Origin: Lysobacterales bacterium
GTDB lineage: Bacteria; Pseudomonadota; Gammaproteobacteria; Xanthomonadales; SZUA-36
Assembly (NCBI GenBank): GCA_013001885.1
Contig: JABDLD010000009.1
Location: forward strand, 20,567-84,566
DNA length: 64,000 nt
Direction of reading: 5' to 3'
The notes below the pieces were generated by a model, which was given only the letters and a program-made list of their open reading frames with translations, had not been told where the DNA came from and did no database searches. Of this stretch, positions 16,813 through 27,388 are shown one piece after another. Positions within the stretch are counted from its first letter, which is position 1; each line of letters starts with the position of its first letter. A program made the position numbers and the translations under genes.

Positions 16813-16838
16813 GCGGAGAGCGCCACAAGGCAGAAAAG

Positions 16839-18515
16839 ATGCGAAGTGACCAGATAAAAAAAGGACCGGACCGGGCACCCGCCCGCGCGATGCTCCGCGC
16901 CACGGGAATGACGGGAGAGCAGATTGAACAGCCCATGATCGCGGTCGTGAACACCTGGTCTGACGTCACGCCTTGCAACATGCATCTGCGCGACCTGGCG
17001 GAACACGTCAAAGCCGGCATCCGTGCCGCCGGCGGCACGCCCGTCGAGTTCGGCAGCATTGTTGTCACCGACGGTATCTCGATGGGTTCAGAAGGCATGA
17101 AGTGCTCGCTGATGTCGCGTGAAATCGTGGCTGATTCGATCGAAATGGTGACCCGGGGCCACTGCCTCGATGGAGTCGTTGCCCTGGTGGGCTGCGACAA
17201 GACCATACCCGCCGGCGCGATGGCGCTGGCCCGCCTCGACATCCCCGGGATGGTGATTTACGGCGGCTCGATCATGCCGGGTGAACTCAAGGGAATTCCG
17301 ATTACGATCCAGGACGTGTTCGAAGCCGTTGGAGCACATGCCGCAGGGAAAATCGATGAAGCGGAACTCACCGAGGTGGAAAAAAACGCCTGCCCCGGCG
17401 CCGGTGCCTGCGGCGGCCAGTTCACGGCCAATACCATGGCCCTGGCCCTGACCACACTGGGGCTTTCCCCGATGGGCGTGAACGATATACCGGCCGTCCA
17501 TCCGGACAAGGCCGGTGCTGTGTTCGCGTGCGGCGAACGTGTGGTCGAGCAGGTACGCGAGGGCCAGAGCGCCCGCGACATGATTTCAATCCAGTCGCTG
17601 AGAAACGCCGCGACCGTGACCACCGCAACCGCGGGTTCCACCAACTCGGTGCTGCATTTGCTGGCCATTGCGCGTGAAGCCGGCGTGGATTTCGATATCG
17701 ACGAGTTCGATGAGATCTCACGCCGCACCCCGATTATCGGAGATCTCAAACCGGCCGGAAAGTACATGGCTCCGGACATGTTCGATGCCGGCGGCACGCC
17801 GCTGGTCATCGACAAATTGATAAAAGCCGGGCTGGTCAGCGACACTCCGACGGTCACCGGAAGAAGCCTGTTCGAGGAGTGCGCCGAGGTCAACGAGAGG
17901 CCCGGGCAGGCTGTGATCCTGGATTTTGACCAGGCCCTGGCGTCACGCGGCGGCTTCGGCATCCTGTACGGCAACCTGGCGCCCGAAGGCTGCGTTGCCA
18001 AGCTGGCCGGACACGGCGAGTTTTCATTCACCGGCCCTGCCCGTGTCTTTGAAAACGAAGAGGACAGTTTCGCTGCCGTGCAGAATCGCGAGATCAATTC
18101 CGGAGACGTCATCGTCATCCGCAACGAAGGCCCGAAAGGCGGTCCCGGAATGCGTGAAATGCTGGCTGTTACCGCGGCCCTTGCCGGACAGGGTCTGGAC
18201 GACTCGGTCGCACTGATGACCGATGGACGGTTCAGTGGCGCCAGTTTCGGTTTCGTCGTGGGTCACGTGGCTCCGGAGGCGGCTCGCGGCGGCCCCATCG
18301 GGCTGTTGCGCGACGGCGACCTGATCACTATCGACGTGGACCGGCGGCGGCTGGAAACCAATGCCGACCTGGAGGCCCGCCGTGCCGAATGGCGGCCGAA
18401 AGAAGCGGCCTACGCTTCAGGCGCACTGGCCAAGTACGCATACCTGGTGTCTTCCGCCTCGCAGGGCGCGGTCACCTCGTTTCCCGATTTAAACCAGGAT
18501 CCAAAGGCCGGTTAG
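16839..18515 (+). CDS. ilvD: Dihydroxy-acid dehydratase
   Basis: A 558-residue Fe-S dehydratase converting dihydroxy-acids to the 2-keto precursors of valine, leucine and isoleucine. The three cluster cysteines are visible: Cys46 (TPCNMH), Cys119 (VGCDKT) and Cys191 (GAGACGG). ATG 16839 is chosen because an AAGG lies eight bases before it; the earlier in-frame start at 16797 lies inside the attenuator stem. It heads the operon behind the leucine attenuator and is 35 bases from leuA. Confidence 0.97.
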   Translation: MRSDQIKKGPDRAPARAMLRATGMTGEQIEQPMIAVVNTWSDVTPCNMHLRDLAEHVKAGIRAAGGTPVEFGSIVVTDGISMGSEGMKCSLMSREIVADSIEMVTRGHCLDGVVALVGCDKTIPAGAMALARLDIPGMVIYGGSIMPGELKGIPITIQDVFEAVGAHAAGKIDEAELTEVEKNACPGAGACGGQFTANTMALALTTLGLSPMGVNDIPAVHPDKAGAVFACGERVVEQVREGQSARDMISIQSLRNAATVTTATAGSTNSVLHLLAIAREAGVDFDIDEFDEISRRTPIIGDLKPAGKYMAPDMFDAGGTPLVIDKLIKAGLVSDTPTVTGRSLFEECAEVNERPGQAVILDFDQALASRGGFGILYGNLAPEGCVAKLAGHGEFSFTGPARVFENEEDSFAAVQNREINSGDVIVIRNEGPKGGPGMREMLAVTAALAGQGLDDSVALMTDGRFSGASFGFVVGHVAPEAARGGPIGLLRDGDLITIDVDRRRLETNADLEARRAEWRPKEAAYASGALAKYAYLVSSASQGAVTSFPDLNQDPKAG

Positions 18516-18550
18516 CGCCGGGCGAAACGCACCACAAAGGAGAGCCGATC

Positions 18551-20104
18551 ATGGCCGACTATGTACACATTTTCGACACGACTCTGCGCGATGGCGAACA
18601 GTCACCGGGCTGCTCGATGAACGTCAGGGAAAAGCTGCAGGTTGCGCGCATGCTCGACGAACTGCGTGTCGATGTCATCGAAGCCGGATTCCCCGCCGCC
18701 AGCGATGGCGATTTTGAATCGGTGAAGTCAGTCGGCGAACTGGGCCTGAACGCCACGATTTGCGGCCTGTCCCGCACCCGCCGCGGTGATATCGAGGCGG
18801 TCGCTCGTTCACTCGATACCGCCAGGAAAAAAAGGCTGCACGTGTTTATCGCAACCAGCCCGATCCATCGTGAATTCAAGCTCAAGATGAGCAAGCAGCA
18901 GATCATCGACGAAATGACGAGCGCGGTCGCCTTCGGGCAGCAGTGGTTCGACGACATTGAAATCACCGCTGAGGATGCCGGACGAACCGAGATCGAATAC
19001 CTGGTGGAGTATTTCCAGGCCGCCATCGACGCCGGCGCTACCGTGTTGAACGTACCCGATACCGTGGGTTACGTGACACCCAGCGAAAGCCGCATGCTTT
19101 ACCAGCACCTGAGTGACAACCTGAAAAATTCCGGCTCCGTGATCCTGAGCTGCCACAATCACAACGACCTCGGATTGGCCGTCGCCAATAGCCTGGGCGC
19201 CATTGAAGGCGGCGCCCGCCAGGTCGAGTGCACGGTCAACGGGATCGGCGAACGGGCCGGTAACTGCTCGCTGGAGGAAGTGGTCATGGCGCTGAAAACC
19301 CGGCATGACCGTTACGAGCTGGAGACCGGAATCGACACCACCCGGCTATATCCGGCAAGTCGCGTGGTGACGGCCGTCACCGGTTCAAGAGTCCAACCCA
19401 ACAAGGCGATCGTCGGACGTAATGCCTTCGCCCACGAGGCAGGTATTCACCAGGACGGCGTGCTCAAGCACGCGGAAACCTATGAAATCATGAAGCCCGA
19501 ATCGGTCGGCGTGCCGGAAAACAGCCTCGTTCTGGGCAAGCACAGCGGACGCCACGCGTTCAGTGACCGCCTGAAAACGCTCGGGTTTTCAGTGAGCCGC
19601 GAGCAGCTCGAAGAGCTTTTCGTGAAATTCAAATCCCTGGCCGACCGCAAGAAAAGCGTCTACGACGAAGACATTGAGGCTCTGGTGCTGGGCACCGAAC
19701 AGACCGGCCCCTGGCACCTCGATGCCATCTCGATTCATACCGAGGTGGAAGACACGGACCAGTCCGCCGAGGCCAGCCTGAAGCTGCGCTTCAACGGCCA
19801 GGCGCCCCGCATCCACACCGGCCGGGGCGACGGACCGGTGAACGCCATCGTCAACGCCATCCGGACCATCCTGGATGAGGAGTTGCGGATGGAAGAATTC
19901 CAGATCAACGCCGTCTCCGGCGGCAGCGACGCGCAGGGGCGCGCTACCGTCCGGGCCACCATCGGCGCCAGCCGGTACATGGGAACCGGCGTATCCACGG
20001 ACATCGTGGAAGCATCCGCACAGGCCATGGTCAGCATCATGAACCGCCATCACCAGCACCAGGGCAAGGATGTCGCCGCGTCGAGAATCGCGGCCGCTAT
20101 TTGA
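18551..20104 (+). CDS. leuA: 2-isopropylmalate synthase
   Basis: A 517-residue enzyme condensing acetyl-CoA with 2-ketoisovalerate, the committed step of leucine synthesis. It begins [20 protein letters not shown], with AAGGAG ending nine bases upstream, and contains [22 protein letters not shown] in the catalytic barrel and a C-terminal regulatory (LeuA dimer) domain from about residue 390, so leucine feedback is expected. Second gene of the operon. Confidence 0.97.
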   Translation: MADYVHIFDTTLRDGEQSPGCSMNVREKLQVARMLDELRVDVIEAGFPAASDGDFESVKSVGELGLNATICGLSRTRRGDIEAVARSLDTARKKRLHVFIATSPIHREFKLKMSKQQIIDEMTSAVAFGQQWFDDIEITAEDAGRTEIEYLVEYFQAAIDAGATVLNVPDTVGYVTPSESRMLYQHLSDNLKNSGSVILSCHNHNDLGLAVANSLGAIEGGARQVECTVNGIGERAGNCSLEEVVMALKTRHDRYELETGIDTTRLYPASRVVTAVTGSRVQPNKAIVGRNAFAHEAGIHQDGVLKHAETYEIMKPESVGVPENSLVLGKHSGRHAFSDRLKTLGFSVSREQLEELFVKFKSLADRKKSVYDEDIEALVLGTEQTGPWHLDAISIHTEVEDTDQSAEASLKLRFNGQAPRIHTGRGDGPVNAIVNAIRTILDEELRMEEFQINAVSGGSDAQGRATVRATIGASRYMGTGVSTDIVEASAQAMVSIMNRHHQHQGKDVAASRIAAAI

Positions 20105-20125
20105 CCGGCACCGGGAGAACGCTGA

Positions 20126-21550
20126 ATGTCAGAATCATCGCAGCCTGCTTCGACACTGTTCGAAAAGGTCTGGCAGCGCCATGTGGTCAGAGAAGAAACC
20201 GCCGCAACGCCGGCTATCCTCTATATCGACCTGCAGTTATTGCACGAAGTAACCTCGCCGCAAGCTTTTGATGAGTTGAAACGGCGCGGCCTGAAAGTCC
20301 GGCGGCCGGAATGTTGCCTGGCCACGATTGACCACTCTACTCCGACAACACCGCCGGATTCGCAGGGTGTGCGGCACTACAACACGCCGGAGGCCAAGGC
20401 CCAGGTCGACCTGCTGCAGGTTAACTGTGCCGCTCAAGGCATTCCGTTACACGGCTGGGACAGCCCGAATCGCGGCATTGTGCATGTTATGGGCCCCGAA
20501 CTGGGCGCGACCCAGCCGGGCATGACCATTGTATGCGGAGACAGCCACACGGCCACCCACGGCGCATTCGGCGCTCTGGCATTTGGCATTGGCACGACCG
20601 AAGTCGGCCACGTGCTGGCGACGCAGTGCTTGTTGCAAAGCAAGCCTGAAACGCTGGGTATCCGTATTGATGGTGAATTACAACCAGGTGTTACGGCCAA
20701 GGACGTGATTCTCCACGTCATTGGCGCCATTGGCGTTGACGGCGGCACCGGTTCAGTCATCGAATACCACGGATCGACCGTCCGGGCGATGAGCATGGAA
20801 AGCCGCATGACCCTGTGCAATATGTCGATTGAATGCGGAGCGCGGGCCGGCATGGTCGCCCCCGATGAGACTACCTTTGCGTATCTCGAGGGCCGCCTGA
20901 TGTCCCCGCAAGGTGAGAAATGGGCTGCGGCCGTTGCCGACTGGAAAACCCTGGTGAGCGACCCGGGCGCGCATTACGACCGCCTGGTCAGAATTGACGC
21001 AAGCCGGATCGAGCCCAACGTTACCTGGGGCACCAACCCGGGCATGGTCATGGCGGTCGACGACGCCATTCCTTCCACGGACAGTCCGGCTAACCGCGAA
21101 GCGCTTGAATACATGCAGCTGGAAGCCGGCGCCAGGCTGGCAGGGGAGAAGGTAGACGTGGTGTTTATTGGCAGCTGCACGAACTCGCGCATGACTGACT
21201 TGCGCGAAGCCGCGGCATTGATGAAAAACCGCCGGGTGGCGGCAGGCACGCGCGTCCTCGTGGTGCCCGGTTCGGAGGCCACCCGGCGCGAAGCCGAGGC
21301 CGAAGGCCTGGACCGGATATTCCTCCAGGCGGGCGCCGAGTGGCGCGAACCGGGCTGCTCCATGTGCCTGGCAATGAACGGAGATTCCGCCAACCCGGGC
21401 GACCTCGTCGTCAGCACCAGCAATCGCAATTTCAAGGGCCGACAGGGCCGCGGGGTGCGCACCGTGCTCGCCAGTCCGCTGACGGCGGCTGCAAGCGCAG
21501 TCACCGGGCGGGTCACGAACCCGCGTGAACTGATGGAGACAGGAACATGA
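20126..21550 (+). CDS. leuC: 3-isopropylmalate dehydratase large subunit
   Basis: A 474-residue aconitase-family subunit. Ligands to the [4Fe-4S] cluster appear in [10 protein letters not shown] and [33 protein letters not shown] is the conserved aconitase segment. With LeuD it isomerises 2-isopropylmalate to 3-isopropylmalate. It follows leuA by 21 bases and overlaps leuD by four bases. Confidence 0.97.
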   Translation: MSESSQPASTLFEKVWQRHVVREETAATPAILYIDLQLLHEVTSPQAFDELKRRGLKVRRPECCLATIDHSTPTTPPDSQGVRHYNTPEAKAQVDLLQVNCAAQGIPLHGWDSPNRGIVHVMGPELGATQPGMTIVCGDSHTATHGAFGALAFGIGTTEVGHVLATQCLLQSKPETLGIRIDGELQPGVTAKDVILHVIGAIGVDGGTGSVIEYHGSTVRAMSMESRMTLCNMSIECGARAGMVAPDETTFAYLEGRLMSPQGEKWAAAVADWKTLVSDPGAHYDRLVRIDASRIEPNVTWGTNPGMVMAVDDAIPSTDSPANREALEYMQLEAGARLAGEKVDVVFIGSCTNSRMTDLREAAALMKNRRVAAGTRVLVVPGSEATRREAEAEGLDRIFLQAGAEWREPGCSMCLAMNGDSANPGDLVVSTSNRNFKGRQGRGVRTVLASPLTAAASAVTGRVTNPRELMETGT

Positions 21551-22125
21551 GCCAGACGGGCGTATTGGACTCGCGCACCTTCAACCTGCCGGTTGACAAC
21601 ATCGACACCGACCAGATTATCCCGGGGCAGTTTCTCACCACCACCGAACGAGACGGCCTCGGCCAGTTCTGTTTCTACAGCTGGCGCTTCGACGAAAACG
21701 GCAGCGAACGTGCAAGCCACGCCCTGAAGGCTTTCAATCCGGGCCGCCAGTCGGTTTTGGTGGCCGGCAGCAACTTTGGCTGCGGATCCTCCAGGGAACA
21801 TGCGCCCTGGGCCTTGCTTGATTTCGGTTTCAAAGCCGTCATCAGCAGCCGGTTCGCCGATATCTTCCGCAGTAACGCGCTGAAAAACGGGCTGCTGCCG
21901 GTCAAGGTTAGTGAGGAAGTTGCGGCTTTCCTGCATGCCCATCCGGATCATTCGGTGCAGATTGACATCGGCAACAACTTACTGACGGTGGAAGGCCACG
22001 GGAAAGTCGAATTCCCACTCGATCCTTTTTCAGCCTATTGTTTGACCCGGGGCATCGACCAGTTGGAATTCCTGCTGAAAAACGAATCTGACATCAGCCG
22101 CTTCGAGAATCGCCGGGGCGCCTGA
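21547..22125 (+). CDS. leuD: 3-isopropylmalate dehydratase small subunit
   Basis: A 192-residue swivel-domain subunit with [13 protein letters not shown] near the N-terminus and [18 protein letters not shown] in the middle, both diagnostic. The ATGA overlap with leuC implies coupled synthesis of the two subunits. It is the last gene of the first operon block; an oppositely oriented methyltransferase gene follows before leuB. Confidence 0.97.
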   Translation: MSQTGVLDSRTFNLPVDNIDTDQIIPGQFLTTTERDGLGQFCFYSWRFDENGSERASHALKAFNPGRQSVLVAGSNFGCGSSREHAPWALLDFGFKAVISSRFADIFRSNALKNGLLPVKVSEEVAAFLHAHPDHSVQIDIGNNLLTVEGHGKVEFPLDPFSAYCLTRGIDQLEFLLKNESDISRFENRRGA

Positions 22126-22142
22126 TCGCGCATCCCGGCAGC

Positions 22143-23333
22143 TTACTTCCGGTTCCAGGCCGACAGGTACAGCTCGGCGGTCGCGAGGTCCTGCATGCGA
22201 TGGCCCTGCAGTTCGGGCGTGTATTCGATGATGTCGCTGGTGCGCAGGGCGACCCGCCAGGGTTCAAAGCCCAACTCACGCAATTCCTGTTCAAAATCGC
22301 CGACCCGGATCGGGTTCAGTTCGGTGTACCACTGCCAATACTCTTCCGGATCCGCCACGTGGCCGGCCCGATCCATCCGCCGCGGCTTCGCCGTCAACAC
22401 CGCTTCCCTGAGTTCCGCTTCCGGCAGTTTCAGGTGAATGAACGGATCGTCAAAAAACTCGCCCAGGTGATTTCCGACCGCCCCGTAATAAAGCCCGGGA
22501 TGCACGAAGAACAAGCCGCCGTTTTTCAGCACGCGCCGGATTTCGATCAGCGTCTGGCGATAGCCGCCGGCGATGTGCTCCAGAGAGCCCCATGACAACA
22601 CGACGTCGAAATGATCGTCCGGATAGGGAATCGTGTTGCCGTCCTCGGCCCTGAACTGCAGGCGCTCGTCGTTCAGCACGTCCGCCGGCAGATGATTGGC
22701 GGCCGCAACCTCCGGCAGCCGGTCAAAACCCCTGAACGGGTCAATGCCGATGAGTTCTTCCGGCTGCATGCGAAGAAAAATTCCCAAATCGATGATACCG
22801 TCACCGCAGCCGACATCCAGGATCCGGCCTTTGAGCAACGGGTGCTTTTTCAGCAGATAGTCAGACACAACCAGCGCTGCGTGGTCAAAATGGCGGAAAA
22901 ACCAGTCTTCGTGCCCCCGGTTCCAGGCCAACTCCTCAATCGGGACCGTGCCGGGAGCAGACTGCAGTTGCCAGGCCGGCTGGGCCAGGCCGGTAAACGT
23001 CATCCGTTCACGGCAGGAAAACGGCGTCGAGCTTTCTCCCAGCGCTTTGCGCTCACCGCCGAAAACCGAGAATACAATGACCCGGAGCCGGTAGTCACCG
23101 GGCGGCAGGTCGAGGTCGAGCAGGCGGCACTGCAAGGAGTAAACGCCGCGGGGAAGCCACGCCACCGGGTAGCCTGCCGCACTGAAGTCGCTGCGATAGA
23201 TTGACTCGACGCCCTCGGCTGGCAACACCTGGATCTGAATGTCCGGCTCGAACAGCACCGCAGCCGGCAGATTCAGCTTGGCCTTGACCTGCGGCGCTCC
23301 TTCCAGGGAAAAACTGAGATCTTGTATTTGCAT
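22143..23333 (-). CDS. Class I SAM-dependent methyltransferase with N-terminal beta-sandwich-like domain
   Basis: A 396-residue protein on the minus strand between leuD and leuB. The SAM-binding motif is ILDVGCGDGIIDLGIFL, followed by LIGIDPF and a SWGSLEHIAGGYRQTL segment (motifs I-IV of class I enzymes). The first 115 or so residues look like beta strands and recall the carbohydrate-binding C-terminal domain of Wzt-type exporters, suggesting a glycan substrate. No Shine-Dalgarno is obvious before ATG 23333. It splits the leucine genes and is convergent with leuD, so it looks inserted. Substrate unknown. Confidence 0.75.
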   Translation of the reverse strand: MQIQDLSFSLEGAPQVKAKLNLPAAVLFEPDIQIQVLPAEGVESIYRSDFSAAGYPVAWLPRGVYSLQCRLLDLDLPPGDYRLRVIVFSVFGGERKALGESSTPFSCRERMTFTGLAQPAWQLQSAPGTVPIEELAWNRGHEDWFFRHFDHAALVVSDYLLKKHPLLKGRILDVGCGDGIIDLGIFLRMQPEELIGIDPFRGFDRLPEVAAANHLPADVLNDERLQFRAEDGNTIPYPDDHFDVVLSWGSLEHIAGGYRQTLIEIRRVLKNGGLFFVHPGLYYGAVGNHLGEFFDDPFIHLKLPEAELREAVLTAKPRRMDRAGHVADPEEYWQWYTELNPIRVGDFEQELRELGFEPWRVALRTSDIIEYTPELQGHRMQDLATAELYLSAWNRK

Positions 23334-23381
23334 GTAAAATCAGACCGGACGATAACCCGACAATGATACCCAGTCCTTCGG

Positions 23382-23410
23382 TTGACATCATCAGAATGCT
23401 ATGTTCGAAT
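23382..23410 (+). promoter_or_regulatory. Possible promoter upstream of leuB
   Basis: TTGACA (23382-23387) matches the -35 consensus; 17 bases later TCGAAT (23405-23410) is a weak -10 with four of six matches. It would give leuB-ilvA-thrC their own transcript and place a terminator-like hairpin at the start of the RNA. Confidence 0.4.
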
Positions 23411-23425
23411 GCAAAAAAACAAAAG

Positions 23426-23453
23426 CCCGCGCCTCTCATGGTGCGGGTTTTTT
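23426..23453. terminator. Terminator-like hairpin between the methyltransferase and leuB promoters
   Basis: CCCGCGCC (23426-23433) pairs with GGTGCGGG (23440-23447) across a six-base loop, one G-U pair included, followed by six T residues; an A-rich flank gives T residues in the other direction too. It lies upstream of both divergent genes, so it may attenuate leuB or be a leftover boundary terminator. No leader peptide with regulatory codons is evident. Confidence 0.65.
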
Positions 23454-23495
23454 GTTTCAGCCTCCATTACGGAATGAGAATCGGTAATCAATGAA

Positions 23496-24593
23496 ATGAA
23501 TGAACCCTTAAAGAAAACCGATCACCGGGATTACCGCGTCGTCGGCCTGCCAGGCGACGGAATTGGCCCCGAAGTCTACGCTTGCGCGCGCCGGGTGCTG
23601 AATGTATTGGAGCAAACCCATGGCCTGTGCATCCAGCTGGATGAACAGAAAATTGGCGGCGACGCGATCGACGCTACGGGCGATCCACTGCCGCAGGCAA
23701 CGATTGACGCCTGCAGAGCATCGGACGCTGCCCTGTTGGGGGCGGTTGGCGGACCGAAGTGGGACAACAACCCGGCAGACCGGCGGCCGGAACTGGGCCT
23801 GCTGCGGATTCGCGCGGAATTCAACCTGTTCTGTAATCTCAGGCCGATCGTGACGCACCCGTCCCTACACTCTTTTTCCCCCCTCAGACCCGAGCTTCTT
23901 GAAGAAGTAGACCTGATGATCGTGCGGGAATTGACCGGCGGCAGTTACTTCGGCAAGAAATGGCGAAATGAGGATGAAGCAGAGGATGTGTGCCGCTACA
24001 CTCGTGAGGAAATTGAGCGGGTCACCCGGGCTGCCGGACGGATTGCCGGGCTAAGAGACAATCGCATCACGCTGGTCGACAAGGCCAACGTGCTGGAAAC
24101 ATCCCGATTGTGGCGCAGTGTGGCCAGCCGGGTTATCGAAGAAGAATTTCCCGGCGTGCGGATGGAAAACATGTACGTTGATGCCGCTGCGATGCACCTG
24201 CTGACCCGGCCATCGGATTTTGATGTCATGCTCACCGAAAATCTGTTTGGGGACATTCTTTCGGATGAAGCTTCCATGCTCTGCGGTTCGCTGGGCCTGC
24301 TGCCCTCGGCTTCCCTGAACCACGAGCAATTTGGCCTGTATGAGCCGGTACACGGCTCGGCGCCGGATATTGCCGGCCAGGGCAAGGCAAACCCTTACGC
24401 CATGTTACTTTCCGTCGCGATGATGCTCAGGCACTCCCTCGGCCGCGAGGCGGAAGCCCAAGCGCTCGAACAATCCATCCACGAGTGCTGGAGTGCCGGC
24501 ATCCTGACCCGGGACCTGCGTGCGGACGGATGCAGCACCAACGAGGTCACTGATGCCGTTTGCGAGCGTCTGACTGGTCTTGCTGCGGTATGA
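23496..24593 (+). CDS. leuB: 3-isopropylmalate dehydrogenase
   Basis: A 365-residue NAD-dependent decarboxylating dehydrogenase with VVGLPGDGIGPEVYACA at the N-terminus, RELTGGSYFGKK in the centre and YEPVHGSAPDIAGQGKANP near the C-terminus. It carries about 12 residues ahead of the usual start. It is separated from leuD by the methyltransferase gene and overlaps ilvA (ATGA at 24590-24593). Confidence 0.97.
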   Translation: MNEPLKKTDHRDYRVVGLPGDGIGPEVYACARRVLNVLEQTHGLCIQLDEQKIGGDAIDATGDPLPQATIDACRASDAALLGAVGGPKWDNNPADRRPELGLLRIRAEFNLFCNLRPIVTHPSLHSFSPLRPELLEEVDLMIVRELTGGSYFGKKWRNEDEAEDVCRYTREEIERVTRAAGRIAGLRDNRITLVDKANVLETSRLWRSVASRVIEEEFPGVRMENMYVDAAAMHLLTRPSDFDVMLTENLFGDILSDEASMLCGSLGLLPSASLNHEQFGLYEPVHGSAPDIAGQGKANPYAMLLSVAMMLRHSLGREAEAQALEQSIHECWSAGILTRDLRADGCSTNEVTDAVCERLTGLAAV

Positions 24594-26131
24594 AGGACTC
24601 CGCCCGCGCCCTGTTTGAAGAGTACCTGCCGCGGATCATGCAGTGCCGCCTTGACGACCTGGTGCTGGAGACCCCGGTGCAGGAAATGCCGGCTCTGTCC
24701 GAGCGCCTGGGCGTCAATATCACAGTCAAACGGGAAGACCTGCAGCCGGTTTTTTCGTTCAAAATTCGCGGCGCCTACGCCAAACTCAAGACCCTGACCG
24801 AACCGCAAAGACAGCGCGGGATCATCTGCGCTTCGGCCGGCAACCATGCCCAGGGTGTGGCGATGGCCGCCAGCCACCTGGGTATAGATGCGATGGTCGT
24901 CATGCCGGCTATCACACCGGAGATCAAGGTCGATGCCGTGGAAAAGCTCGGTGCACAGGTGGTCATCTACGGTGACGACTTCGACACGGCCTGCGAAAAA
25001 GCGCTGGAACTGGCCGGGGAAAACGGCCGCATTTTCATACATCCCTACGATGATCCCGATGTAATTACCGGCCAGGCCACCGTCGCTCTCGAATTGTTCC
25101 GGCAAATTCATGTCCCGATCGATTACCTGTTTGTATGCGTGGGCGGCGGCGGGCTCGCGGCCGGTATGGCCCTGGTCAGTAAGTATCTGCACCCGGGCAT
25201 CAAATTGATCGGCGTCGAAGCCGAAGAATCCGCCTCCATGAAAGCCGCATTCGAAGCTGGCGGACCGGTCAACCTCGACCGGGTGGGGCATTTTGCGGAA
25301 GGCGTTGCAGTCAAACGTTGCGGTGACCTGACCTACCAGATCTGTTCGCAGTTGCTCGATGAAATCATTACCGTTGACAACGACGAAATTTGCGCAGCCG
25401 TGCAGGACGTATTTGAAGACACCCGGGCCATCGCGGAGCCGGCTGGTGTGCTGGCCATCGCCGGACTCAAACGGTTTTTCCTGGCCCGACCGGGATGCGA
25501 AGGAAATGCGGCGGCGGTGTTGTCCGGTGCGAACGTCAATTTTGCGCGGTTGCGGCACATTGCTGAACGCGCTGCGGTCGGAGAAGAACAGGAAGCGCTG
25601 CTGGGCGTAACGATTCCCGAGCGTCCGGGGAGTTTCCTGGATTTCTGCGAAACGATTGGCCCGCGCGGTATCACCGAGTTCAATTACCGTTTTTCAGACA
25701 GCCCCGAAGCACATATTTTCGTGGGTATTGCGCTCAGGAACGGCGTGCCGGAAAAACGCGAGATCATCAGCGACTTGCGCAAGCGCGGATTTCCGGTTAC
25801 CGATTTGTCCAATAACGACATGGCCAGGCTGCATATTCGCCACATGGTCGGCGGCCGGGCGCAAGTGGACCATGAACAGATACTCCGGTTTCATTTTCCG
25901 GAACGCACAGGCGCCCTGCTGCAGTTCCTGCGAGGCATGAAAAGTGACTGGAACATCAGCCTGTTCCATTACCGCAACTACGGCTCGGAATACGGCAGGG
26001 TTTTGATGGGTATCCAGGTTCCCGATGAGGATGCAGACCGCTTTACCGCCTTCCTGCAGGAGACTGGCTACAGCTTCACAATCGAGGAAAATAATCCTGC
26101 GTACGACATGTTCCTGGACCCGAGAAGCTAG
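24590..26131 (+). CDS. ilvA: Threonine ammonia-lyase, biosynthetic
   Basis: A 513-residue PLP enzyme, the size of E. coli IlvA. The PLP lysine sits in VFSFKIRGAY, the phosphate loop in CVGGGGLAAGMAL, and two ACT-like regulatory modules follow from about residue 335, so isoleucine feedback is expected. It makes 2-ketobutyrate for isoleucine. Start overlaps the leuB stop. The threonine synthase gene follows directly, pairing supply and use of threonine. Confidence 0.96.
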   Translation: MKDSARALFEEYLPRIMQCRLDDLVLETPVQEMPALSERLGVNITVKREDLQPVFSFKIRGAYAKLKTLTEPQRQRGIICASAGNHAQGVAMAASHLGIDAMVVMPAITPEIKVDAVEKLGAQVVIYGDDFDTACEKALELAGENGRIFIHPYDDPDVITGQATVALELFRQIHVPIDYLFVCVGGGGLAAGMALVSKYLHPGIKLIGVEAEESASMKAAFEAGGPVNLDRVGHFAEGVAVKRCGDLTYQICSQLLDEIITVDNDEICAAVQDVFEDTRAIAEPAGVLAIAGLKRFFLARPGCEGNAAAVLSGANVNFARLRHIAERAAVGEEQEALLGVTIPERPGSFLDFCETIGPRGITEFNYRFSDSPEAHIFVGIALRNGVPEKREIISDLRKRGFPVTDLSNNDMARLHIRHMVGGRAQVDHEQILRFHFPERTGALLQFLRGMKSDWNISLFHYRNYGSEYGRVLMGIQVPDEDADRFTAFLQETGYSFTIEENNPAYDMFLDPRS

Positions 26132-26140
26132 CATCCGGCC

Positions 26141-27388
26141 ATGTTCATCGCCTGCTTGAAATGCACCGCCTGCGGAACCGAATACCCGGCCGAAACGCTG
26201 ATGAACCTGTGCCCCTGCGACCAGCGGCCGGTAACCATCATCATCGACCTGGAGCGCCTGCTCGCCGAGCAGCCCGGGGGTGCGTGGCGCCGGCCGGAGC
26301 GCAACGACATGTGGAGATTTGGCGGCCTGCTCCCGCTCGATATAAGCAATCCCGATGACCGGGTGCATATAACAACCCGGGGCGAAGGCCATACACCGTT
26401 ATTGCCGTACAACGACCACGAGCTGGCCGTGAAGGCGGGCTTTTCTCTGGACATCAAGGATGAAGGCAAGGCTCACGCCGGCTGGGGGGCCAATCCGACG
26501 CAGAGCTTCAAAGACCGCGGAATGGCCATGGCCGTCTCGATGGCGCACTGGCATGGCTTGAATAAGCTGGCAGTCCCCACCCAGGGCAACGCCGGTGATT
26601 CATTGTGCGAGTATGCAGACGCGGCCGGCATGAGCGCCGTGATTGCCATGCCTGACGACACACCCCTGCCGATCATGGGGCGTGTCGCCAGTCTGGCTCA
26701 CGGCTCCGACCGGTTTCACCTCGAGCGGACCCGGGGAACCATTCGAGAGGCCGGAAATTTGCTGAAGCAGAAGTGGATTCCAAAGGGTTGGTTCAGCGTG
26801 GCGACGTTTCAGGAGCCCGGCTGGCGAATCGAGGGCAAAAAAACCCTCGGGCTGGAGCTCGCAGAGCCCGTATCGGAAGGCGGCCCGTGGTCCCTGCCTG
26901 ACGTCGTGATCTATCCGACGGGAGGCGGTACAGGAGTGCTTGGCATGTGGAAAGCTTTCTCGGAACTCGAATGCCTGGGCCTGATCGGACCGCGGCGGCC
27001 AAAAATCATCTGCGTGCAGTCAGAGGCCACCGCGCCGCTGGTTAATGCCTTCGAGCATGGTCTCGAGGACACCGTGTCGGCCGAAGCCGGTTCCACGCTG
27101 GCCTACGGGCTGAACGTTCCGGGCGGCGTGGGACATAAAGAGGTGCTGCGGATCGTTCGTGAGAGCGAGGGTATGGCGCTGGCCGTGGCGGAAGAAGATA
27201 TCCACCGATCGCTTTCACAGCTATGGAGCGACAAACACTGGTGGCTGTGCCCGGAAGGCGCGGCCTGTCTCGCCGCCCTACCGGCGCTGCTGGATAACGG
27301 CATGATTGCGCGCGGCGACCACGTAGTCGCGTTCAACACCGGGTCGCTGGAAAAATACCTTCCGGAATTGAGGCACTTGCTGGACTGA
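26141..27388 (+). CDS. thrC: Threonine synthase-like PLP enzyme with N-terminal zinc-ribbon-like segment
   Basis: A 415-residue protein. The N-terminus has a Cys cluster (Cys5, Cys8, Cys11 and a CPC pair), resembling the zinc-ribbon seen in one threonine synthase type. The PLP lysine lies in NPTQSFKDRGMAMAV and the phosphate loop in YPTGGGTGVLGMWKA. Known members convert O-phosphohomoserine to threonine, the substrate of the upstream ilvA product. It follows ilvA by nine bases. A related PLP lyase activity is possible, so the gene symbol is tentative. Confidence 0.82.
   Translation: MFIACLKCTACGTEYPAETLMNLCPCDQRPVTIIIDLERLLAEQPGGAWRRPERNDMWRFGGLLPLDISNPDDRVHITTRGEGHTPLLPYNDHELAVKAGFSLDIKDEGKAHAGWGANPTQSFKDRGMAMAVSMAHWHGLNKLAVPTQGNAGDSLCEYADAAGMSAVIAMPDDTPLPIMGRVASLAHGSDRFHLERTRGTIREAGNLLKQKWIPKGWFSVATFQEPGWRIEGKKTLGLELAEPVSEGGPWSLPDVVIYPTGGGTGVLGMWKAFSELECLGLIGPRRPKIICVQSEATAPLVNAFEHGLEDTVSAEAGSTLAYGLNVPGGVGHKEVLRIVRESEGMALAVAEEDIHRSLSQLWSDKHWWLCPEGAACLAALPALLDNGMIARGDHVVAFNTGSLEKYLPELRHLLD

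Noticed and set aside
20974..21951. A 325-codon minus-strand frame across leuC and leuD
   Set aside because: It crosses two conserved genes and shows no domain motif.
24395..25558. A 387-codon minus-strand frame opposite leuB and ilvA
   Set aside because: Shadow of two conserved genes, no recognisable motif and no ribosome site.
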